From Actinomadura violacea (GTDB lineage Bacteria; Actinomycetota; Actinomycetes; Streptosporangiales; Streptosporangiaceae): DNA of 64,000 nucleotides. Location of the stretch: positions 124,001-188,000 of the forward strand of contig NZ_JAGEPF010000014.1 in assembly GCF_017573465.1 (NCBI RefSeq), given 5' to 3'. Below are positions 44,991 to 55,140 of the stretch, piece by piece; position 1 is the first letter of the stretch; each line of letters begins with the position of its first letter. The translations under genes and the position numbers were made by a program. A model generated the notes under the pieces. It made no database searches and was not told where the DNA came from. It saw only the letters and a program-made list of their open reading frames with translations.

Positions 44991-46268
44991 TCAGCGTCCC
45001 TTCAGTTCGTGGACGAGCGTGTTCGCGGCCGCCCGCGTCGGCGAGCCGGTCACGACGACCTTCCCGTCCCGGATCGGCATGTCGACGCGCGGCAGCGTGA
45101 TCAGCCGGTCGCGGACCACGAACGCCAGGTCGCGGCCCACGGTCGCGCCGGTCAGCCGCGCGAACGCGTGCCGGTCCACGGGCCGCAGCGTGAGCGCTAC
45201 GTCGTAGCCGGTGGACGCTCCGCGCGACTTCTGCACCCGCAGGTCGGCGACCTTGTGGATCGCGATGCCCTGCGCGAGCCGGTAGCAGGTCACGCCGGTG
45301 GAGGACTGCCCGGTGATCCCCGGCGTCCCGGCGGGGCACTGCCCCGGCATGGCCTGCGTCACCGGGTAGACGTGCAGCGGGGCGGCCAGCGTCACCGGCT
45401 GCGTCCGCATGGACGAGGCGATCATGCCGCCGGTCACCGCGACCGCGGCGATCAGCAGCCCGAGCGTCAACACCATGATCACCAGCGCGGACCGGTGCTG
45501 GTCGGCGGCCTGCACCGGCGCCGGCACGGGCCGCTCCCGGTACGCCAGGCCCTGGCGGCGTGCGGCGCGGCTGCGCTTGGTCTCGGCCGCCGCCCGCCGC
45601 CGCTGCTCGGCACGCGCGCGGCGCCGCCGGTCGGCGTCCGGGATGTCGGGCACCGGCAGCACCGCCGTCGACCGCTCCGGGACCGGCGCGGGTTCACGAC
45701 GTTCATCGGACAGCACGGGCCCCGCCGGCCGCGCCGGCCCGGCCGGCGGCCCCTTCGGCTCCGGAATCAGCGTCGGCCCGGGCACCGGCTCGGTGGCCGC
45801 CCGCCCGGCCAGATCGTCCTGCCCCAACGCCTGCGCGGGTGAGGGTTCCGTCCCCTGCCGAGGCACCCGCACCTGCTCAGCGGACGGAGTCTGCTCCGCC
45901 GGCCTCGCGTCTGCCGCGGGTGCGCCTGGTCCAGGCTGCGGCGGCTGCGCCTGTACGACCGGCAATGGCTGCGTAGGCGGTGCGACTTGCTCAGCCTGCG
46001 GCGTCTGCGCGGGCGACGGCGCCTGTGCCGGCGGCGAGGGCTGCTCAGCGGAAGGGGCATGCTCCGCCGGCGCGGCGTCCTCGGGTCGCGCGGACGGTCC
46101 GGGCGCCGGGGACGGCTCCGGCTGGTCGGACTCGGGGAGGAGCGGGGTGGGCGGCGGCGGCCAGGCCAAAGGACGGTCCGGGGTGGCCGCCGGGGGCGGA
46201 GGAGGCGGCGGGGGCGAGGGCTCTTCTGCCTGCCGACGACCCTTGCTGCGGCGCGGAACGACCCGCAT
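44991..46268 (-). CDS. Membrane protein with a lone SecDF P1-head-like domain
   Basis: 425 residues. Residues 1-250 are a cytoplasmic low-complexity Pro/Ala/Gln/Glu-rich region. One helix (SALVIMVLTLGLLIAAVAVTGG) follows near 285-307, then an external domain of ~120 residues. That domain (CYRLAQGIAIHKVADLRVQK...VALTLRPVDRHAFARLT, DRLITLPRVDMPIRDGKVVVTG) resembles the first periplasmic head of SecD, without SecD membrane helices. Start ATG chosen for SD GGGGAGGTGACG. Function unknown; a role in export or envelope assembly is inference. Confidence 0.75.
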   Translation of the reverse strand: MRVVPRRSKGRRQAEEPSPPPPPPPPAATPDRPLAWPPPPTPLLPESDQPEPSPAPGPSARPEDAAPAEHAPSAEQPSPPAQAPSPAQTPQAEQVAPPTQPLPVVQAQPPQPGPGAPAADARPAEQTPSAEQVRVPRQGTEPSPAQALGQDDLAGRAATEPVPGPTLIPEPKGPPAGPARPAGPVLSDERREPAPVPERSTAVLPVPDIPDADRRRRARAEQRRRAAAETKRSRAARRQGLAYRERPVPAPVQAADQHRSALVIMVLTLGLLIAAVAVTGGMIASSMRTQPVTLAAPLHVYPVTQAMPGQCPAGTPGITGQSSTGVTCYRLAQGIAIHKVADLRVQKSRGASTGYDVALTLRPVDRHAFARLTGATVGRDLAFVVRDRLITLPRVDMPIRDGKVVVTGSPTRAAANTLVHELKGR

Positions 46269-46367
46269 CGTCACCTCCCCGGGCTGACAAGATCTCGACA
46301 GTCTTTCAGGATGAGACGGTGTCCCGCATCGGGTCACGACCGAACCCGGCCAACGATCGCGGATTGC

Positions 46368-46381
46368 TCATCACGTGATGA
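46368..46381. promoter_or_regulatory. Perfect 14-base palindrome
   Basis: TCATCACGTGATGA, 100-113 bases upstream of the SecD-head-like gene and beyond korB's terminator. Looks like an operator; regulator unknown. Confidence 0.4.
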
Positions 46382-46415
46382 ACACTGCCCCGTCCGTGCG
46401 GTTCCGAAGCGCGCG

Positions 46416-46449
46416 AAGCCCGTCCCCGCGAGCATGCGGGGACGGGCTT
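46416..46449. terminator. Strong hairpin terminator after korB
   Basis: 14-base perfect stem AAGCCCGTCCCCGC / GCGGGGACGGGCTT with loop GAGCAT, 47 bases beyond the korB stop on the minus strand. Confidence 0.8.
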
Positions 46450-46495
46450 TGCGGAACGCGGAGACGCGTCGGTATCCGGCCTGGGGAACGACCCG

Positions 46496-47591
46496 TCAGT
46501 CGATGCGCCAGGTGTCGCCGCTGCCGAGCAGCGCGGCGAGGTCGCCCGCGCCCTGCGTCTCGACGGCCTCCTCGACCTGCGCGCGCATCAGCTCGTCGTA
46601 GGACGGGCGGTCGACGTTGCGGAAGATGCCGATCGGGGTGTGCTCGAACGCCGGCTGGTCCAGGCGCGACAGCGCGAACGCCATCGACGGGTCCGGGTTC
46701 GAGGCGTCGTGCACGGCGATCTCCGAGGCGGCGACGTCGGCGACGTTCACCACCTCGAACGAGCCGGTCGGCGTCCGGCGCAGGGCCTTCTGCCGGTCGG
46801 CGCCGAACACGATCGGCTCGCCGTCCTCCAGGCGGATGGTGATGTCGTCGCGGACGGCGGCGTCCTTCAGCGGCTCGAACGCGCCGTCGTTGAAGATGTT
46901 GCAGTTCTGGTAGATCTCGACGAGCGCGGTGCCGCGGTGCTCGGCGGCGGCGCGCAGCACCGACTGCAGGTGCTTGCGGTCGGAGTCGATGGTGCGGGCG
47001 ACGAAGGTGCCCTCGGCGCCGATCGCGAGCGACAGCGGGTTGAACGGGGCGTCCAGCGAGCCCATCGGCGTCGACTTGGTGATCTTGCCGGTCTCGGAGG
47101 TGGGCGAGTACTGGCCCTTGGTCAGCCCGTAGATCCGGTTGTTGAACAGCAGGATCTTCAGGTTGACGTTGCGGCGCAGCGCGTGGATGAGGTGGTTGCC
47201 GCCGATGGACAGCGAGTCGCCGTCGCCGGTGACGACCCACACCGACAGGTCGGGCCGGGACGTGGCGAGGCCCGTCGCGATCGCGGGCGCGCGGCCGTGG
47301 ATCGAGTGGAACCCGTAGGTGTTCATGTAGTACGGGAACCGGGACGAGCAGCCGATGCCGGAGATGAACGTGATGTTCTCGCGGCGCAGCCCGAGCTCGG
47401 GCAGGAAGGACTGGACGGCCGCGAGGATCGCGTAGTCACCGCACCCGGGGCACCAGCGCACCTCCTGGTCGGTCTTGAAGTCCTTCATCGTCTGCTTCAC
47501 GTCGGTCTTGGGGACCAGGGAGAGCAGGCTGCGGCCGTTCCCGCCGGCGGAACCGTTCCCGCCGCCGTTCAGGGCGCCGTTTCCGTTGGTG

Positions 47592-47599
<8 letters not shown>
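46496..47599 (-). CDS. korB: 2-oxoglutarate:ferredoxin oxidoreductase subunit beta
   Basis: 367 residues. It binds thiamine diphosphate (GDGDSLSIGG...LLFNN) and one [4Fe-4S] cluster through CPGCGDY, GIGCSSR and the Cys in QNCNIF. With KorA it converts a 2-oxoacid and CoA to acyl-CoA and CO2, reducing ferredoxin. It differs from NAD-linked dehydrogenases in that no separate ferredoxin (delta) subunit is encoded. GTG start overlapping korA by 8 bases. M. tuberculosis has the same two-gene form for 2-oxoglutarate. Confidence 0.95.
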
Positions 47600-49433
<1,834 letters not shown>

Positions 49434-49464
49434 AGAGGAAGACCTCCTCGACGCGCAGCACCCG

Positions 49465-49485
49465 TCCTGGGGGAGGCACCCAGGA
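49465..49485 (-). promoter_or_regulatory. Hairpin just upstream of korA
   Basis: TCCTGGG / CCCAGGA stem with a 7-base loop, ending about 30 bases before the korA start codon. It could affect ribosome access or act as part of an attenuator. Confidence 0.35.
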
Positions 49486-49494
49486 TCGTGATGC

Positions 49495-49512
49495 TACTAA
49501 GGCTTACCTTCA
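49495..49512. promoter_or_regulatory. Weak candidate DtxR/IdeR iron box
   Basis: TACTAAGGCTTACCTTCA matches about 10 of 19 positions of the DtxR/IdeR consensus, with one half (GGCTTACCT) good. Located 62-79 bases upstream of the korA start, fitting an iron-dependent enzyme, but the match is poor overall. Confidence 0.25.
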
Positions 49513-49623
49513 TGGTATGTCCGGGATGGAATGCTGGTCTCGGGGATCGGTCCGCTCAGCGCCACGGCGGCGCCGGGCGTGCGGCCCGGTTCCGGGCGCC
49601 CGTGCGGGCTCCGCTGATCGTGA

Positions 49624-49650
49624 CCGCGGTCCGAGAGGCGCGGACCGCGG
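49624..49650 (-). terminator. Strong 9-base-stem hairpin between leader ORF and korA
   Basis: CCGCGGTCC / GGACCGCGG with a 9-base loop, lying about 115 bases after the leader-peptide stop and 190 bases before korA. A candidate attenuator or terminator; no U tract follows on the minus strand. Confidence 0.4.
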
Positions 49651-49766
49651 CCGTCGCTCCGCCCGTCGTTCGCGACATCCCGCCGCCTTGGAGGTCATGA
49701 CCCCGTACCACCAGGGTTATCACCTCGGGCGGGGGAGCACGCGTCCCGGCCGGATCCGGGCAGGTC

Positions 49767-49913
49767 CTAACCGGTGCTACGAGCCGGACGGGTCCCCGGG
49801 TTCACCGCTGAACACAGGGCGCTGGCCAGCCGGCACAGGTCGACGTGCAGCCGCCTCACCAGCCGGGCGGGATGGGCCGGGGAGCCGTCGCTCCCCGAGG
49901 GCACGGAGTTCAC
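49767..49913 (-). CDS. Putative leader peptide (LHVDLCRxASALC type)
   Basis: 48 residues from a GTG at 49913, placed 7 bases after TACACT, which would make a leaderless mRNA; a shorter form starts at GTG 49859 (30 residues). The segment LVRRLHVDLCRLASALCSA matches the short actinobacterial leader peptides with RRLHVDL...SALC that are linked to cysteine-responsive attenuation. The next minus-strand gene is korA, 333 bases downstream, with a strong hairpin between. Identity as a leader peptide is fairly likely; regulation of korAB is inference. A CGGGGAGC/GCTCCCCG hairpin (49879-49898) sits inside the longer form. Confidence 0.6.
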   Translation of the reverse strand: MNSVPSGSDGSPAHPARLVRRLHVDLCRLASALCSAVNPGTRPARSTG

Positions 49914-49979
49914 AGCCCGCAGTGTAGACAGGCTGAATTTCGTTCTGCTCAACCGGCCCCCGGGCGCCTGGCAAGGGTT

Positions 49980-51506
49980 TCAGGGCCTGCCGGCGCCGCC
50001 CGTGCCCGCCGCGCGCGGCCCGGTGGGGGCGCCGGCCGCGCCGCCGGACGCGCCGCCGCCCGTGCCGGAGGTGGCGCCGGGGGACGGGGCGCCGGTCGCG
50101 CCGCCGGGCGAGCCCGACAGTGTGCTCTTCACCACGGCGCTGCGCTCCTTGTCCAGCTTGGCGAGGAGTGCCCTGACGTCCGCGCTGGTCAGCGCCTCGC
50201 CGATCACCTTGGCCTGGGCGGAGTACGGGTAGGAGCCGGGGTGGTCGAGCGCCGACTTCACCCAGGTCCGCCAGGCCCGTCCCTTGACGGTGCAGGTCAG
50301 CACGAGCGAGCGGTTCTCCGGGACGGGCGCGGACGCGGTGCAGGCGCCGAGCGGCGTGCCGCGCGACGTGATCGCCGCGTGCAGTGCCGCGCGCGCGTTG
50401 TCCGGCACCGTGTCCGGGGACGACAGTGTCGCCGGGACGCGCACCGTGCATCCCGCCGTGTTCTGGTCGCAGTTGACGAAGGTGAGCTTGCCCGGGGCGA
50501 AGTGCAGGTCCGGGTCGGCGGCGCCGACGAGGGCCTTGACCTGGGGCCGCAGCCGCGCGAACAGCGAGGCGGGGTTCTGCAGGTCGGCGACGGTGAACCG
50601 GGCGCCGTCGGCCCCGGCCGCCTGCACGGCCAGCAGCCGGTACGGCGCCGCTGCCGACACCAGGTAGTTCGCGCCGGACGTCTTGATCTTGTAGGCGCGG
50701 ACGCCGTTCATGGTCTCCGTGGGCGGCTTGGCGGGCGCCTTGGTCAGCGACTTCGCGATCGCCTGCGTGCTCAGCACGTCCGGGACGTCGAAGCCGGGGA
50801 CCGAGGCGGGCGCCTTCGACCAGTGGCCCGCGTAGTTGTCGGGGTGGGCGCTCTCGCCCGCGTACTCGCGCCAGAACTGCGTGCCGGCCTTGAGGTAGGT
50901 GCCGCCGCCGACCGCGACGACCTCGGCGGTCAGCGCGCCCGCCGTCAGCGTGCCGATCGCCGATCCCGCCGCCGTGACCTGCAGGTCCGCCTGGACGGGA
51001 CGGCCGTTCGCGGTGGTGAGCGTGCCCTGGTAGCGCAGGCCGGGCCCGGAGGTGAGCTGCCGGCCCGCCTCCAGCGACCACGTCGAGGGCGCCGCGGCCG
51101 ACGGCTTCGGGTGCGCCTTGCCGGCCCCGTCGTCGTCGGAGATGAACACGACCGCGACCGTCGCGGCCGCCGCGACGATCACGGCGGCGCCCGCGCCGGT
51201 CGCCAGGCGCTTCTTGAGCTTGCCGCCGCGCGGCGGTGGCCCGCCGATCCCGTGCGGCAGCGGCATCCCGGGGCCCTGCGGCATTCCAGGACCTTGCGGC
51301 ATCCCCGGCGCGCCGGGCTCCTGCGGCGGCACGCCCGCGCCGGGCGCCGCCGGGCCGTTGTACGGGAAGCCGTCCGGTGCGGTGGCCCCCGATGGCGGCG
51401 GCGAGGCGGGGGCGGGCCGGGGCGGGCCGCCCGCGACGAGGACGTCGTCCGGTGCGGGCCGGGCAGGTCTGGACTCCGGAAGCGGGTCGTCCTGATCAGC
51501 GCTCAC
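49980..51506 (-). CDS. Membrane-anchored surface protein, Pro/Gly-rich N-terminus
   Basis: 508 residues from a GTG at 51506. A cytoplasmic Pro/Gly/Met-rich region with repeated GPGMPQ segments runs to ~95, then a basic GGKLKKRL stretch and one TM (AAVIVAAAATVAVVFI), then a large external domain. That domain contains Cys pairs in VNCDQNTAGC and LGACTAS..LVLTC and begins with a part that looks like an LppX/lipoprotein beta fold. It ends in a Gly/Ala/Pro tail. It is a paralogue in layout of the gene at 51624-52949. Function unknown. Confidence 0.65.
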   Translation of the reverse strand: MSADQDDPLPESRPARPAPDDVLVAGGPPRPAPASPPPSGATAPDGFPYNGPAAPGAGVPPQEPGAPGMPQGPGMPQGPGMPLPHGIGGPPPRGGKLKKRLATGAGAAVIVAAAATVAVVFISDDDGAGKAHPKPSAAAPSTWSLEAGRQLTSGPGLRYQGTLTTANGRPVQADLQVTAAGSAIGTLTAGALTAEVVAVGGGTYLKAGTQFWREYAGESAHPDNYAGHWSKAPASVPGFDVPDVLSTQAIAKSLTKAPAKPPTETMNGVRAYKIKTSGANYLVSAAAPYRLLAVQAAGADGARFTVADLQNPASLFARLRPQVKALVGAADPDLHFAPGKLTFVNCDQNTAGCTVRVPATLSSPDTVPDNARAALHAAITSRGTPLGACTASAPVPENRSLVLTCTVKGRAWRTWVKSALDHPGSYPYSAQAKVIGEALTSADVRALLAKLDKERSAVVKSTLSGSPGGATGAPSPGATSGTGGGASGGAAGAPTGPRAAGTGGAGRP

Positions 51507-51623
51507 AAGCCATAAGGATGCCCGACGATGCGAGCGGCCGGACCGGAAACCGTGCATCGCCGGGCATATCACCACATCAGCCGGGGCGGCCGGCTTACCC
51601 GCCGCTCGCCCCGGCCCGCGGGC

Positions 51624-52949
51624 TCACTCGCTGTCGAGGCCGCTCTGCAGCGCGGCGACCTCCGACGGCGTCGCGCCGACCACCTTGAACTGCGCGTGCT
51701 TGTAGAACGTGCCGCCGGTGGACTTCGCCCAGCTCTGCCACGCGGAGGTGGACACCCGGCAGCTCGCCCACACCGGGTTGCTGTCGTTGATCGTGATCGT
51801 GTCGGTGCAGTTGCCGAGGTCCCGGCCGGTCAGCGTGCCGGCCGTGATGTTGAACCGGACGTCGACCGTCATCGGCGTGGACGCGCCGTACGGCGGGCGG
51901 ATCTTCGCCTCGACGGTGCAGCCGGAGTTGCTGTTGCAGCCGCCCTTCTTCCACTCGTTGACCGAGGGGCGCGCCGACGCGTCGAAGGCGTCCTTCAGCT
52001 CGCCCATGCTGGTGCGCATGGTGGAGATGGCGGTCGACGCCTCGGACGAGGACTGCGGCGTGACGTCCACCGCGACGCGCGGCGTGGTCGCCTCGTAGCG
52101 CAGCAGCTGCGCGTCGTCGGCGTCGGTGATGTAGAGCGTCGAGGTGAACGTGGTGAACTTCAGCGCCTTCTTGCCGGCCCACGTCGTCTTCAGCGGCTTG
52201 ACCTTGGCGGTCGCCGCGGCCCGCAGCTTGGTCGCCAGGGCGCCCGGCGCCAGCTCCTGCTTGAAGTCGATGTCGAGCTTGTCGGCGCTCAGCCGGCCCC
52301 ACTGCTGCCCGCTGTCGAGGTAGAACGGCGAGCCCTCGCTGGTGTCGACCTGGTCGCGCCAGTACGAGGAGTCGGCCTTCAGGAACAGCTTGCCGTCCGC
52401 CGACAGCAGCGTGACGTTGTCGGAGTTCCAGGTGACCGGGCCGGTCGCGCGGCCGCCCTTGGTGACGTCGAGCCGGCCGTTGATGTTGTCGGCGCCGCCG
52501 CCGAAGTCGCCCTTCAGCTCGACGACGCGGTCGGCCGCCATGGAGTCGGCCGCGGACTTCAGCTTGTCCTCGGGCGACTTGCCGCCGCCCTTGGCCACCA
52601 CCAGGAACACCACCGCGCCGATGATCAGGACCACCACGAGGCCGCCGCCGACCAGCGCCGCGATCAGCGGGCCGCTGCTGCGCTTGGGCGGCGGGGGCAT
52701 GCCCGGGCCGCCCATCGGCGCGCCGGGCGGCGGCGGGAAGAAGGGCGGCGGCGTGCCCGGGCCGCCGCCGTAACCGCCGGGCGGCGGCGGGGCGCCGGGA
52801 CCGCCCGGGGCACCCGGAACGCCCTGTCCGCCCGGGTAGCCGGGGCCGCCCGGGCCCGGCGCGCCGCCGGGGCCCGCGGGCGGTGGCGGGGGCGGCCAGG
52901 AGGCACCGCCCGGGTTCTCCCAGCCCGGATTCGGCGGGGGGTTGCTCAT
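51624..52949 (-). CDS. Membrane-anchored surface protein, Pro/Gly-rich N-terminus (paralogue)
   Basis: 441 residues from the ATG at 52949, SD GGAAGGA. About 100 residues rich in Pro and Gly precede a TM (SSGPLIAALVGGGLVVVLIIGAVVFLVV) and an external domain with DKLKSAADSMAADRVVELKG, TLLSADGKLFLKADSSYWRD and two cysteine groups (CNSNSGC, CTDTITI...CRVS). Shared elements with the upstream paralogue are the SAxxFWRE/SYWRD strand and a final AWxxWxK...Y.. segment. Divergent from nuoA2. Function unknown. Confidence 0.65.
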   Translation of the reverse strand: MSNPPPNPGWENPGGASWPPPPPPAGPGGAPGPGGPGYPGGQGVPGAPGGPGAPPPPGGYGGGPGTPPPFFPPPPGAPMGGPGMPPPPKRSSGPLIAALVGGGLVVVLIIGAVVFLVVAKGGGKSPEDKLKSAADSMAADRVVELKGDFGGGADNINGRLDVTKGGRATGPVTWNSDNVTLLSADGKLFLKADSSYWRDQVDTSEGSPFYLDSGQQWGRLSADKLDIDFKQELAPGALATKLRAAATAKVKPLKTTWAGKKALKFTTFTSTLYITDADDAQLLRYEATTPRVAVDVTPQSSSEASTAISTMRTSMGELKDAFDASARPSVNEWKKGGCNSNSGCTVEAKIRPPYGASTPMTVDVRFNITAGTLTGRDLGNCTDTITINDSNPVWASCRVSTSAWQSWAKSTGGTFYKHAQFKVVGATPSEVAALQSGLDSE

Positions 52950-53101
52950 CCGGTCACGTCCTTCCAGGTCAACTGACCCCAATGCATCCTCTAGTGTGCA
53001 GCAAAACCATGACATTGTGATCCTCCGCGGTGGAGGTACGACGTCACACTCGCGCACGCCCTTTCAGGGGATACTGCTTGGACGCAGGCGGGAGGGCAGC
53101 G

Positions 53102-53473
53102 GTGCATAACTATTTCGACTCATATGTCGGTCTTGCGGCGCTGCTGATCGCCGGCGTCGGCATCGTCGGCGGCGGCCTCGCCGCCAACCGGATGCTCCGC
53201 CCGCACAGCCCGACCGCGGAGAAGCTCACCACCTACGAGTGCGGCGTCGACCCCGTCGGCGACGGCTGGGCGCACTCCTACATCCGCTATTACGTCTTCG
53301 CCTACCTGTACGTGGTCTTCGCGGTGGACGCGGTGTTCCTCTTCCCGTGGGCGACGGTCTTCGCCGCCCCCGGCTACGGCGCCACCACGCTCGGCGAGAT
53401 GTTCGTCTTCCTGGCGTTCCTCGCCGTCGGGCTCTTCTACGCGGGCCGCAAGGGCGTCCTGTCCTGGACCTGA
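53102..53473 (+). CDS. nuoA2: NADH-quinone oxidoreductase subunit A, second copy
   Basis: 123-residue three-helix subunit opening the second nuo cluster. The YECGVDPVG loop is kept, but the acidic pair of the third helix, usually F-D-x-E, reads FAVDAVFLFPWA: the Asp is Ala and the Glu is Asp. NuoA1 in the same window keeps FDIE. GTG start at 53102 with GGGAGG 8 bases upstream; a longer reading starting at 53030 is rejected. Possible -10 GATACT at 53070-53075. Confidence 0.95.
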   Translation: MHNYFDSYVGLAALLIAGVGIVGGGLAANRMLRPHSPTAEKLTTYECGVDPVGDGWAHSYIRYYVFAYLYVVFAVDAVFLFPWATVFAAPGYGATTLGEMFVFLAFLAVGLFYAGRKGVLSWT

Positions 53474-53512
53474 GCCCGCGGCGCGGCCCGTCCGGGCTGT
53501 AACAATGCTTGC

Positions 53513-54523
53513 GTGGGCACCATCGATCTCCCGCCGCCGAGCGTCGGACCCCTGTCGCGGCTCGCGCCCAAGCCGGTCAAGTTCGTCCTCAACTGGGGCC
53601 GCCGCTACTCCCTCTGGGTCTTCAACTTCGGCCTGGCCTGCTGCGCGATCGAGTTCATCGCCACCTCGATGAGCAGGCACGACTTCATCCGGCTCGGCGT
53701 CATCCCGTTCGCGCCCGGCCCCCGGCAGGCCGACCTGATGGTCGTGTCCGGCACGGTCAGCGACAAGATGGCGCCCGCCGTCCGCCGGCTGTACGAGCAG
53801 ATGCCCGAGCCGAAGTACGTGATCTCGTTCGGCGCCTGCTCCAACTGCGGCGGCCCCTACTGGGACTCCTACTGCGTGACGAAGGGCGTCGACCAGATCA
53901 TCCCGGTGGACGTGTACGTGCCGGGCTGCCCGCCCCGTCCCGAGGCGCTGCTGCAGGGCATCGTCCACCTGCAGGAGAAGATCGCCGCCGAGTCGCTCGG
54001 CGACCGCTACGACGGCGGCGACCCGTCGAGCCCGCCGCCCGCGCCCCGGCCGTTCTCGGCCACCGTCCTGCGCCGCCCCCTCCAGCCCCCGCCCGCCGAG
54101 GGACCGGTGCTGGATGAGCCATCGCCCTCGGACGCGACGCGCCCCGTCCCGCCGCCCGAACACCAGGAGGCGGAGGAGCCCGCGCCGGAGGCAGGACCCC
54201 CGGCCGCGCGCCCGGACGACGAGACGCGTCCCGTGCCGCCCGTCGAACCGCGGGCCGAGGGCCCCGGCGACGCGCCCGCCGCCGAGGACGAGACCAGGCC
54301 GCTGCCCGCCGCCGCACCAGAACCCGAACCCGAACCCGGCACGGTCCGGCCCGACGACGAGACGCGGCCGATCCCGGCCATCGCGCCCGAACCCGAGGAC
54401 GCCGGCGCCGAGCCGGAGCCCGCCGCCGAACCGCCGCGGCGGCCCCCGCACGAGCACGACCCGTCGATCATCCCGGGCCTCGCCGACGACGGGAACGACG
54501 ACGAGATCGGGCGGAGCCGGTGA
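53513..54523 (+). CDS. nuoB2: NADH-quinone oxidoreductase subunit B, second copy, with long repetitive tail
   Basis: 336 residues. Residues 1-165 are a complete NuoB with N2 ligands (LACCAIEF, GACSNCGG, PGCPPRPEALL). Residues ~185-336 are an acidic, proline-rich extension with four TRPxP repeats: SDATRPVPP, DDETRPVPP, EDETRPLPA, DDETRPIPA. NuoB proteins normally end near 160-185 residues. The tail is soluble, probably disordered and could be a docking platform or phosphothreonine site. GTG start; nuoC2 overlaps by 4 bases. Confidence 0.94.
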   Translation: MGTIDLPPPSVGPLSRLAPKPVKFVLNWGRRYSLWVFNFGLACCAIEFIATSMSRHDFIRLGVIPFAPGPRQADLMVVSGTVSDKMAPAVRRLYEQMPEPKYVISFGACSNCGGPYWDSYCVTKGVDQIIPVDVYVPGCPPRPEALLQGIVHLQEKIAAESLGDRYDGGDPSSPPPAPRPFSATVLRRPLQPPPAEGPVLDEPSPSDATRPVPPPEHQEAEEPAPEAGPPAARPDDETRPVPPVEPRAEGPGDAPAAEDETRPLPAAAPEPEPEPGTVRPDDETRPIPAIAPEPEDAGAEPEPAAEPPRRPPHEHDPSIIPGLADDGNDDEIGRSR

Positions 54524-55140
54524 GCGCCCCCGCCGAGCCGGCCGCCGCCTGGACCGGCCGGTTCGGCGACGACGTGACGACCGAGGAGACGGCCGGCGGC
54601 CTGTCGGTCGGCGTGCCCGCCGACCGCTGGATCGAGGCCCTCACTTTCGCCCGCGACGACCTGGCCTGCGCCTTCTTCGACTGGCTGACCGGCGTCGACG
54701 AGCTCGACGAGGGCTTCGCCATCGTCGTCCACGCGTACTCGCCGGAGCGCCGCCACCATCTGCTCGTCCGGACGCGGGTGCCGCGGGACGCGCCGTCCCT
54801 GCCTACCGCCACCGGCGTCTACCGGGGCGCGGCGTGGCACGAGCGGGAGACGGCCGAGATGTTCGGCGTCGTGTTCGAGGGGCACCCGAACCCCGTCCCG
54901 CTGCTGCTCCCGGACGGGTTCGAGGGGCACCCGCTGCGCAAGGACTTCGTGCTGGCCGCGCGGGTCGCCAAGCCGTGGCCGGGCGCGAAGGAGCCGGGCG
55001 AGTCGGGGCACGGCGCGCCGAGCCGCCGCCGCGTCCGCCCGCCGGGCGTGCCCGACGAGGGCCCGTGGGCCGAGGCCGCGGAGCGCCGCCGGGCCGCCGG
55101 CCGCCCCGCGCGGCCGCAGGAGCGGGGCCCGGATGCTTGA
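54520..55140 (+). CDS. nuoC2: NADH-quinone oxidoreductase subunit C, second copy
   Basis: 206 residues. The 30-kDa subunit signature WHERETAEMFGVVFEGHP is near residues 107-124, followed by LLLPDGFEGHPLRKDF. No 49-kDa (NuoD) domain is fused to it and no nuoD gene follows; nuoH2 begins 8 bases before its stop. The C-terminus is a basic tail rich in Arg and Pro. GTG start with a 4-base overlap with nuoB2. Confidence 0.9.
   Translation: MSAPAEPAAAWTGRFGDDVTTEETAGGLSVGVPADRWIEALTFARDDLACAFFDWLTGVDELDEGFAIVVHAYSPERRHHLLVRTRVPRDAPSLPTATGVYRGAAWHERETAEMFGVVFEGHPNPVPLLLPDGFEGHPLRKDFVLAARVAKPWPGAKEPGESGHGAPSRRRVRPPGVPDEGPWAEAAERRRAAGRPARPQERGPDA

Noticed and set aside
49510..49698. 62-codon minus-strand frame between the leader peptide and korA
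   Set aside because: No Shine-Dalgarno, low-complexity Arg/Ala/Pro product and it overlaps the 9-base-stem hairpin.
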